This document shows, one piece after another, positions 1 through 4,779 of a stretch of 5,751 bases of DNA. This stretch comes from Planctomycetota bacterium. Its GTDB lineage: Bacteria > Planctomycetota > UBA8108 > UBA1146 > JAJFFE01. The notes under the pieces are model-generated. The model was given only the letters and a program-made list of their open reading frames with translations, was not told where the DNA came from and searched no databases. The translations under genes and the position numbers were made by a program. Every line of letters begins with the position of its first letter. The stretch's first letter is position 1. The stretch lies in assembly GCA_020425835.1 (NCBI GenBank), contig JAGQRC010000082.1, positions 3,853 to 9,603 of the forward strand, in the 5' to 3' direction.

Positions 1-191
1 CCACGGAGGTCGACGAGGCCAACCCCTACGGGAGGCTACGTGGTCCGCTCCTCGCTCTCGCGCGAGAGATCGATGGGCGTTGGCTCCCGCTCGGCGGACA
101 GCCGCGCTGGAGCATCGGGGCGAGGGCGCTCTACTTGATCCAGACGGCCAAGTCCGATGAGGCGCACAGCGCATTGTCCGAGGCCGGTTGA
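1..191 (+). CDS. 3' end of an unrecognised protein-coding gene (partial)
   Basis: The frame beginning at base 3 is open for 62 codons and ends at a TGA at 189-191. Third positions are mainly G or C, and the translation looks like a soluble globular C-terminus, with segments such as GRLRGPLLALAREIDGRW and WSIGARALYLIQTAK. The other two forward frames are poorer; frame 1 hits a stop near base 136. I do not recognise the family. In other bacteria rimK is often accompanied by a retropepsin-like or zinc-protease-like protein (RimB/PF05618), but I see no motif here that would support that identity. The gene lies directly upstream of the rimK-like gene on the same strand and is probably in its operon. 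The frame also stays open past this stop up to base 299, as described in the next entry. Confidence 0.6.
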   Translation, partial: TEVDEANPYGRLRGPLLALAREIDGRWLPLGGQPRWSIGARALYLIQTAKSDEAHSALSEAG

Positions 192-299
192 ACTCCCGAT
201 CCGGACGACTCCAGCGAAGTCGAGACCGACCCCGAGGATGGTTCTGAGAGCATGAAACTCGAGGGCGTGCAGTCTTCGGGCGGAGAGGCGAAGTCATGA
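192..299 (+). other. Open in-frame continuation of the upstream gene after its TGA, ending in an ATGA overlap with rimK
   Basis: After the TGA at 189-191 the same frame continues for 35 sense codons and stops at a TGA at 297-299, which overlaps the rimK ATG as ATGA. The 35 residues are acidic and look disordered: they begin TPDPDDSSEVETDPEDGSE and end GGEAKS. Codon positions look coding, with purine-rich first positions, AT-richer second positions and mostly G/C third positions. An ATG at 252 in this frame would give only a 15-residue peptide. Possible explanations are a recent nonsense mutation that removed an acidic tail, stop-codon readthrough, a sequencing or assembly error, or chance openness in GC-rich spacer. 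Seen directly: the open frame and the overlap. Inferred: that it was or is translated. Confidence 0.4.
282..288 (+). promoter_or_regulatory. Ribosome binding site of the rimK-like gene
   Basis: GGAGAGG lies 7 nt before the ATG at 296. It supports that start, as does the match of the N-terminus (MKLGILSLEP) to the known beginning of RimK proteins. Confidence 0.7.
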
Positions 300-1489
300 A
301 ACTGGGAATCCTGTCCCTGGAGCCGAAGTGCTACAGCACGCGAAGGCTCAAGGAGGCGGCGCAGGCGCGGGGACACAGCGTCCGCGTGCTCGACACCTTG
401 GCGATGGCGATCGACGTCGATCGTGCCAATCCCGAGCTCCACTACCGCGGCAAGCTGCTGGCCCACTACGACGCGATCATTCCGAGGATCGGCTCGTCGA
501 TCACCTATTTCGGCGTCGCGGTCGTTTGTCAGCTCGAGCAGATGGGGCTGTTCTGCGCGAACTCATCGAGCGGGATCATGAACTCGCGGGACAAGCTGCG
601 CTCGCTCCAGATCCTCAGTCGCCACTCGATCGGGATTCCGCGCACCGTCTTCGTTCGCGACCGCTCCGACGTCGAGGCAGCGATCGAGCGGGTGGGCGGC
701 GCGCCGGTGGTGATCAAGCTGCTCGAGGGCACCCAGGGGATCGGCGTCGTGCTCGCCGAGTCGTCACAGGTGGCTCAGGCGATGGTCGAGGCGCTGCAGG
801 TCACGCGACGCAACGTCCTGGTGCAGGAGTTCATCGCCGAGAGTCGTGGTCGAGATGTCCGCGCGTTCGTGGTCGGGGATCGGGTCGTGGCCGCGATGCG
901 GCGCGTCGCCGAGGGGGACGAGTTCCGCAGCAACGTGCACCGCGGCGGTCGGGTCGAGTCGGTCCAGCTCGACGACAACTACGTCGAGACGGCGGTCCGC
1001 GCGACCCAGCTCCTCGGGCTGCAGGTCGCCGGCGTCGACCTCCTCGAGAGCAACGAGGGTCCGTTGGTGATGGAAGTGAATTCGTCGCCCGGACTCGAGG
1101 GAATCGAGGCCGCGACCGGTGTCGACGTCGGCGGCGAGGTGATCGACTTCGTCACCCATCAGCTGAAGTTCCCCGAGCTCGACATCCGCCAACGCCTGAC
1201 GGTCAGTCGCGGGCACGGGGTGGGTGAGATCCACATCCCGAAGGGCAGCGCGTTCAAGGGGCGCACCCTGGCCGACACCGAGCTCCGGTCGCTCGACATC
1301 GTCGTCCTGCCGGTCGAGCGCGACGGGGAGGTGACGCCGAACCCGCCCTCGGACTTCGCGCTCCGCGAGGGGGATCGGTTGCTCTGCTTCGGTCGGCTCG
1401 ACTCGATGCGTCTCCACATTCCCGACCCGCAGCGCAAGCGACGCAAGAAGACCAAGAGCACCCGACCCGCCAAGGATGCGACGTCGTGA
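296..1489 (+). CDS. rimK: RimK-family ATP-grasp alpha-L-glutamate ligase with C-terminal RCK_C-like domain
   Basis: The 397-residue protein aligns without gaps to E. coli RimK, as recalled, over about 290 residues. RimK adds glutamates to the C-terminus of ribosomal protein S6 in the cytoplasm using ATP. Visible features are the pre-ATP-grasp segment (residues 1-95, HYDAIIPRIG at 57-66), the nucleotide lysines K100 (SRDKLRS) and K141 (VVIKLLEGTQGIG), VQEF at 176-179, FRSNVHRGG at 210-218, and metal ligands D248, E260 and N262 (VMEVNSSPGLEGIE). E. coli RimK ends near residue 300. Here residues about 305-376 form a TrkA-C/RCK_C-like domain (GEIHIPKGSAFKGRTL, a P-V-E-R-D-G turn, NPPSDFALREGDRLLCFG), followed by a basic tail (QRKRRKKTK). 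RCK_C domains bind small ligands in ion-transport regulators, so allosteric control of the ligase is an inference. The S6 substrate is assumed from homology; another acceptor is possible. The gene overlaps the downstream hydrolase by 4 bp. Confidence 0.93.
   Translation: MKLGILSLEPKCYSTRRLKEAAQARGHSVRVLDTLAMAIDVDRANPELHYRGKLLAHYDAIIPRIGSSITYFGVAVVCQLEQMGLFCANSSSGIMNSRDKLRSLQILSRHSIGIPRTVFVRDRSDVEAAIERVGGAPVVIKLLEGTQGIGVVLAESSQVAQAMVEALQVTRRNVLVQEFIAESRGRDVRAFVVGDRVVAAMRRVAEGDEFRSNVHRGGRVESVQLDDNYVETAVRATQLLGLQVAGVDLLESNEGPLVMEVNSSPGLEGIEAATGVDVGGEVIDFVTHQLKFPELDIRQRLTVSRGHGVGEIHIPKGSAFKGRTLADTELRSLDIVVLPVERDGEVTPNPPSDFALREGDRLLCFGRLDSMRLHIPDPQRKRRKKTKSTRPAKDATS
1472..1476 (+). promoter_or_regulatory. 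Ribosome binding site supporting the GTG start at 1486
   Basis: AAGGA lies inside the end of rimK, 9 nt before the GTG at 1486. The GTGA overlap (GTG 1486-1488, TGA 1487-1489) together with this site supports initiation there by translational coupling. Confidence 0.55.
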
Positions 1490-2502
1490 GCGAGCTATGG
1501 TGCGACGTCCGTGCGGGAGAGTCCGCGAGCCTCGACCTCGAGGTCGGCGAGAGCACGACGGGCAACGCCATCCGCATCCCGATCTACGTTCGACGCGGGG
1601 AGTCGGAGGGGCCGACGCTGTTCGTCACGGCCGCCGTGCACGGCGACGAGCTCAACGGTACCGGAGTGATTCGTGAGCTGATCCTCGACACGACCATTCG
1701 TCTGCGTCGCGGGGCCCTCGTTCTCGTTCCCGTGGTCAACGTCCTCGGCTTCGAGCGTCACTCGCGCTACCTCCCCGATCGCCGCGATCTCAATCGGTCC
1801 TTCCCGGGCGACGCGAAGGGGAGCCTGGCGGCGCGGATGGCGGAGGCGGTGTTCCGGGAGATCATCCAGCCGTGTCACTTCGGTATCGACCTGCACACCG
1901 CCGCCACTCGGAGGACGAACTTCCCCAACCTCCGGGCCGACCTCTCCGACGCCGGCGTGCGGCGGCTCGCAGAGTCGTTCGGTTGTGAGATCGTTCTCGA
2001 CACCAAGGGCACCAAGGGCACGCTGCGCCGGGAGGCGACCCGCCTGGGGATCCCGACGGTGGTGCTCGAGGCGGGCGAGGTGCTGAAGGTGGAGCCGGTC
2101 GTCGTGGACTACGCGATCCGCGGCATTCGGAACATCCTCGCCGAGCTCGGCATGATCGATGGGGAGCCGAACCGCACCCCCATCGTCGAAGTGAAGAAGA
2201 CCCGCTGGGTCCGCGCCGCGGATGGAGGGTTCTTGCAGTTCCACGTGGGGCCCGGTGAGTACGTCGAGAAGAAAGCAGCGATCGCGACGAGCACCGATCT
2301 CCTCGGCAACGCGTTGGCGACGGTCGTGGCCCCCTACTCGGGAGTGGTGATCGGATTGACCACCCTGCCCGCGGTCCGACCCGGCGACGCCGTGTGCCAC
2401 ATCGCGCAGGTGCCCCGTTCGCGCTGGCGACAGCTCCCCGCCTCCGAGCTCGCGGAACGCGCGCGAGAAGACCTCGCGCTCAACGTTCGTGTCACGGACT
2501 AG
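1486..2502 (+). CDS. Succinylglutamate desuccinylase/aspartoacylase-family zinc hydrolase (M14-like)
   Basis: The 338-residue protein belongs to the AstE/AspA branch of the carboxypeptidase-like zinc hydrolases, which cleave N-acyl amino acids or related amides. The zinc set is visible: H52 and E55 in AAVHGDELNG, and H137 in GIDLHTAA. DLNRSFPG at 101-108 supplies the family's Asn-Arg substrate-binding pair (N103, R104), and E195 in VVLEAGE is the likely general base. Residues about 232-308 form the usual C-terminal beta domain (GGFLQFHVGPGEYVEKK, VVAPYSGVV, RPGDAVCHI). The length is normal for the family and no signal peptide is seen, so it should be cytoplasmic. It starts at a GTG overlapping the rimK stop. 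Its true substrate is not readable from sequence. Its position after a glutamate ligase suggests trimming or recycling of glutamyl or acyl-glutamyl products (inference). The gene is not in an arginine-catabolic (ast) context, so I do not assign astE. Confidence 0.88.
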   Translation: MSELWCDVRAGESASLDLEVGESTTGNAIRIPIYVRRGESEGPTLFVTAAVHGDELNGTGVIRELILDTTIRLRRGALVLVPVVNVLGFERHSRYLPDRRDLNRSFPGDAKGSLAARMAEAVFREIIQPCHFGIDLHTAATRRTNFPNLRADLSDAGVRRLAESFGCEIVLDTKGTKGTLRREATRLGIPTVVLEAGEVLKVEPVVVDYAIRGIRNILAELGMIDGEPNRTPIVEVKKTRWVRAADGGFLQFHVGPGEYVEKKAAIATSTDLLGNALATVVAPYSGVVIGLTTLPAVRPGDAVCHIAQVPRSRWRQLPASELAERAREDLALNVRVTD

Positions 2503-2504
2503 GC

Positions 2505-2525
2505 CTAGCAGTCCGTTGAAAAACT
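2505..2525 (+). repeat. Left terminal inverted repeat of the MITE-like element
   Basis: The repeat reads CTAG followed by CAGTCCGTTGAAAAACT. Together with the preceding stop codon region it forms the palindrome CTAGGCCTAG at 2499-2508. Confidence 0.75.
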
Positions 2526-2633
2526 CATTCCGGCCGAGAGCCCGAGCTTCCGGCGGCCAGCACACCCGCCGAAACTCGAAGTATGAGCCGATACGACTGC
2601 GTTTCACCGGAGGCACTGGCCTTGGAATCTCTG

Positions 2634-2650
2634 GCTTTCGCCTCGAAAGC
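2634..2650. other. Perfect 7-bp hairpin just inside the right end of the MITE-like element
   Basis: GCTTTCG, a 3-nt CCT loop, then CGAAAGC. It abuts the right terminal repeat. There is no following T-run, so it is not a canonical intrinsic terminator. It may be a subterminal structural feature of the element or contribute to an RNA fold between the convergent genes. Confidence 0.5.
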
Positions 2651-2671
2651 AGTTCTTCAACGGACTCCTAG
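2651..2671 (-). repeat. Right terminal inverted repeat of the MITE-like element
   Basis: On the minus strand it reads CTAG followed by GAGTCCGTTGAAGAACT. It differs from the left end at two positions only. Confidence 0.75.
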
Positions 2672-2837
2672 TCGCCGAGTTGGCACGCACGTGTGGTTCA
2701 GCGAGGGAGTGTGGGTCCTGTCGTTCCCGTGCGTCGACGGTCCAGGCCGCCGGTCCCTTCGTGGGCAACGCCGGTCGCGAGAGTTCTCCGTGACGTTGGA
2801 GTTTCCTCGGTGGAACGGACGCCTCTCCACAGGCGCC
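2672..2837. other. Intergenic sequence between the MITE and the end of the rrf2-like gene; nothing recognised
   Basis: This remainder of the convergent gap holds no convincing gene, RNA or strong terminator. A weak stem (CGCCT/AGGCG, 2820-2835, 6-nt loop) sits immediately after the rrf2-like stop on the minus strand but lacks a T-run. Open frames crossing the region are short or are extensions of frames lying antisense to the rrf2-like gene. Confidence 0.5.
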
Positions 2838-3266
2838 CTACCGCCGTCCGCGCGCTTTCGTCGGCTTCTTCGCGAGATCCGACACCGTGCGCGTCTCGAG
2901 CATCGCGATCGATGCCGCTTTGATCGGGGCCCAGTCGAAGTGGAGTGGGCAGGGGTCGGCGTCGTTGCACTGATGGCGACCCAAGACGCACTGGTCGGTG
3001 CGCGGGCCGCCCTCGATCGCGACGACGACGTCCATCAACGAGATCTCGTTGGGGTCGATCGCGAAGGTGAAGCCGCCGCCGGGACCGCGTCGCGAGTCGA
3101 GGATGCCGGCTCGCACGAGTTGCTGGAGCATCTTCCGCGTGAACGGCTCGGGGATGTCGGCGCGATCGCAGAACTCGGTGACGGTCATCAGGCGATCGGG
3201 CTCGGTGACGAGCACCTGGAGCGCGCGAATCGCGTACTCGCAGCCACGGGTGTAGAGGTGCGTCAT
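2838..3266 (-). CDS. Rrf2-family (IscR/NsrR-like) Fe-S transcriptional regulator
   Basis: The 142-residue protein has the Rrf2 layout. An N-terminal helix (YTRGCEYAIRALQVL) precedes a winged helix-turn-helix at about 28-70 (MTVTEFCDRADIPEPFTRKM, then LVRAGILDSRRGPGGGF, the wing), and a dimer helix contains the cluster cysteines. Candidate cluster ligands are C93, C100 and C106 (Cx6Cx5C), plus H109, which has the same C-x2-H spacing as the fourth ligand of IscR. This predicts an iron-sulphur cluster sensing iron, redox state or nitric oxide, but which cluster and signal cannot be told. The ATG at 3266 overlaps the NPD stop as ATGA and is preceded by AGGGAG, so the frame's extension up to 3584 is rejected. 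The gene is last in a minus-strand operon with the NPD-like gene, and regulators in this family often control their own operon (inference). Confidence 0.92.
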   Translation of the reverse strand: MTHLYTRGCEYAIRALQVLVTEPDRLMTVTEFCDRADIPEPFTRKMLQQLVRAGILDSRRGPGGGFTFAIDPNEISLMDVVVAIEGGPRTDQCVLGRHQCNDADPCPLHFDWAPIKAASIAMLETRTVSDLAKKPTKARGRR

Positions 3267-4708
3267 GCCGGGCTCCCTGCTGTCTCGGCGGGGACCGTCA
3301 ACGCGTCGATCACATCGCTCGCGGAGTATTCGGTGCTTCGGGCGAACAGGCGCCGCAACAGCTCGACGTCGTTCCCCGCCGTCACCAGCGGCTCCTCCGA
3401 GACTCCGTCGCGAACCTGACCCAGTCCGACCGTCGCCAGCAGCGCGTTGCAGAGGCATCGCTTCCCCCGTGTCTCGTCGAGGTCCCCTCCGGACTGGACG
3501 AACGCCTTCGGGGCCGCCGGGCAGCGGTAGTTGATGCCGCCGCTCTCGGTCTGGTAGGCGTGTCGGAGGAAACCGAGATCGCACTTTCGGTCCGCCTCGA
3601 GGTCTTCGTCCTCGTTCAGCCCGATGCCACGGACCACGTTGAACGGAAAGCCCGTCGGCGACACGCGCGGGTCCTTGAGCACCTCGAGGTCATCGTTGGC
3701 GAGCGCATCGTGGACGCGACGCTTGATCTCCGTCGTCACTCCGGACTCGCGGCAGAACGCGAACGGGGTTCCGACCTGGATCCCGCTCGCGCCGAGCGCG
3801 AGCGCTTCGCGATACCGCGATGCGTCGTGGAAGGAGCCAGCCAACCAGAAGGGCAACCCGGTGGCGCGGAGCGCGTCGAAGTCCACCTCGTCCCGTGGGC
3901 CGTAGTTCGGCTCACCGCGCTCGTTGAGCGTCAGTGCACCCCTCGGTGGCGCGTTGTGACCGCCCGCCGAAGGACCCTCGATGACGAAACCGTCGATCGC
4001 CCCCTCGGCGCGCTTCAGCAAAGTGGACGCGAGCACGTGCGACGAGACAATCGGCACGAACCGCGGGCGGGCCAGGGGCTGACTGCGATCGAGATCGAGG
4101 TCGAGCTCGGCCGGCGAGAAGCGGAGGATCTTCGGCTCATCGGTGCGCGCGCTTCCCTCGGGCCGGATGCGCACCTCGACATCCGCGTGTCGCCGCAGCG
4201 CATCGATCATGGCCGGGACCTCCAGCGGGATCCCGGCGCCGACGAAGACCGTGTCGACGCCGGCGAGCATCGCCCCGTAGATCCCCGACGGATTCGGGAA
4301 AGGGATCTTGGCCATGTAGTTGATCCCCACCGGACCCGCACTCGCTCCGCCACCTTCCTTCGCGAGGTAGACCTCGACGAAGTTGGCGACGACGTTGAGG
4401 CCGTGCAGCTCGGGATCGGTGCGCAGCGAGAAGGGGGGGACCTCCTTGTATCGCGCGCTCGGCGCCTTGCCCCCCTCGATGAAGTACTCGTCGAGAATGC
4501 GATCGACGAGCGCCCGACCGGGAAACGCGGCGAGCGCTCGTCGCACGTCGCCCTCGGGATCACCGAGCTGCAGTCGACGAGTCAGCACGACGTTGAGACC
4601 GGTTCCCGACACGACGCCGTGCTGCCCGCAGCGCGAGACCGCGCGCGCGAGTGTCCAATTGGACACCGCGACGCCCATTCCGCCCTGGATGATCGACGGC
4701 AGGTCCAT
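3263..4708 (-). CDS. Nitronate monooxygenase / 2-nitropropane dioxygenase (NPD)-like FMN protein, long form with Cys-rich C-terminus
   Basis: The 481-residue protein is a TIM-barrel flavoprotein of the NPD family. Visible motifs are the N-terminal SIIQGGMGVAVS (residues 5-16), VVANFVEVYLA, the GPSAGGHNAPPRG segment at 246-257 with the likely active-site H251, and the FMN-phosphate region LAGSFHD (289-295) and GASGIQVGTPFAF (306-318). Classical nitronate monooxygenases are about 320-380 residues. This one continues with an extension containing C376, C396 (YRCPAAP), C418 and C420 (GKRCLCN), which could bind metal or a cluster. Long relatives include the PfaD-like branch, but no polyketide or PUFA genes are visible here. 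Nitronate oxidation is the family's best-known reaction; the substrate here is unknown. The ATG at 4708 has GAAGGAG 5 nt upstream and begins with the family's usual N-terminus, so it is preferred to a GTG at 4744. The stop overlaps the rrf2-like start. Confidence 0.9.
   Translation of the reverse strand: MDLPSIIQGGMGVAVSNWTLARAVSRCGQHGVVSGTGLNVVLTRRLQLGDPEGDVRRALAAFPGRALVDRILDEYFIEGGKAPSARYKEVPPFSLRTDPELHGLNVVANFVEVYLAKEGGGASAGPVGINYMAKIPFPNPSGIYGAMLAGVDTVFVGAGIPLEVPAMIDALRRHADVEVRIRPEGSARTDEPKILRFSPAELDLDLDRSQPLARPRFVPIVSSHVLASTLLKRAEGAIDGFVIEGPSAGGHNAPPRGALTLNERGEPNYGPRDEVDFDALRATGLPFWLAGSFHDASRYREALALGASGIQVGTPFAFCRESGVTTEIKRRVHDALANDDLEVLKDPRVSPTGFPFNVVRGIGLNEDEDLEADRKCDLGFLRHAYQTESGGINYRCPAAPKAFVQSGGDLDETRGKRCLCNALLATVGLGQVRDGVSEEPLVTAGNDVELLRRLFARSTEYSASDVIDALTVPAETAGSPA
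3273..3278 (-). promoter_or_regulatory. Ribosome binding site of the rrf2-like gene
   Basis: On the minus strand AGGGAG stands 6 nt before the ATG at 3266, inside the 3' end of the NPD-like gene. It fixes the start and rules against the long upstream extension of this frame. Confidence 0.65.
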
Positions 4709-4713
4709 GTCAG

Positions 4714-4720
4714 CTCCTTC
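4714..4720 (-). promoter_or_regulatory. Ribosome binding site of the NPD-like gene
   Basis: On the minus strand GAAGGAG is followed by a 5-nt spacer and the ATG at 4708. This strong site decides between that ATG and the upstream in-frame GTG at 4744, which has no comparable site. Confidence 0.75.
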
Positions 4721-4746
4721 GTGCGGGCGAAACGAGTCGCGCACGA

Positions 4747-4769
4747 CCGTGAGCGCGATCCGCGCACGG
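4747..4769 (-). other. Imperfect hairpin in the tnaA-NPD gap
   Basis: On the plus strand the arms are CCGTG-AG-CGCG and CGCGCACGG around an ATC loop: nine paired bases with a 2-nt AG bulge. In the minus-strand transcript it sits 10 nt after the tnaA stop. No T-run follows, so it could be an intercistronic RNA stem-loop, a weak attenuator, or an operator-like palindrome. GC-rich DNA makes such stems common by chance. Confidence 0.35.
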
Positions 4770-4779
4770 CCGATGCTCT

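Larger units (their letters stand above)
2505..2671. mobile_element. MITE-like non-autonomous element with terminal inverted repeats and CTAG ends
   Basis: The two ends are 21-bp inverted repeats, 2505-2525 and 2651-2671, matching at 19 of 21 positions. The mismatched pairs are 2509/2667 and 2521/2655. The core of each end is AGTCCGTTGAA in outward-to-inward sense. Both outer ends are CTAG. Because CTAG is palindromic, it could be a 4-bp target duplication around a 159-bp element (2509-2667) or part of the repeat itself. The interior encodes no plausible protein, so transposition would need a transposase from elsewhere. The sense GTTGAAAAA resembles ends of some DDE insertion sequences (IS1182-type ends came to mind), but that assignment is unverified. 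It lies 2 bp past the hydrolase stop, between two convergent genes, where an insertion would do little damage. Confidence 0.72.

Noticed and set aside
252..299. 15-codon ATG-started peptide just before rimK as a leader peptide
   Set aside because: It has no clear ribosome binding site and no run of regulatory codons. It is better explained as the tail of the open frame described above.
328..1227. 299-codon open frame on the plus strand overlapping rimK in another frame
   Set aside because: The translation is almost entirely Arg, Gly, Ala and Asp, typical of a shifted frame in GC-rich coding DNA. The rimK frame is certain.
1495..2616. 373-codon open frame on the minus strand opposite the zinc hydrolase
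   Set aside because: It mirrors a gene with intact zinc motifs, and its start would lie inside the MITE-like element. The product has no recognisable domain.
2820..2835. CGCCT/AGGCG stem after the rrf2-like stop as a terminator
   Set aside because: Five pairs and no T-run. Such stems are frequent by chance in this composition.
2583..3419. 278-codon plus-strand open frame crossing the MITE and the rrf2-like gene
   Set aside because: It begins inside the mobile element and continues antisense to the rrf2-like and NPD-like genes, without motifs or a ribosome binding site I could support.
3267..3584. N-terminal extension of the rrf2-like frame
   Set aside because: The extra residues overlap the NPD-like gene out of frame and are unlike any Rrf2 protein. 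The ATG at 3266 has a good ribosome binding site and the expected N-terminus.
4709..4744. Longer NPD-like start at the GTG at 4744
   Set aside because: The added 12 residues contain the ribosome binding site of the inner ATG and do not match the family, while the inner ATG gives the usual N-terminus.
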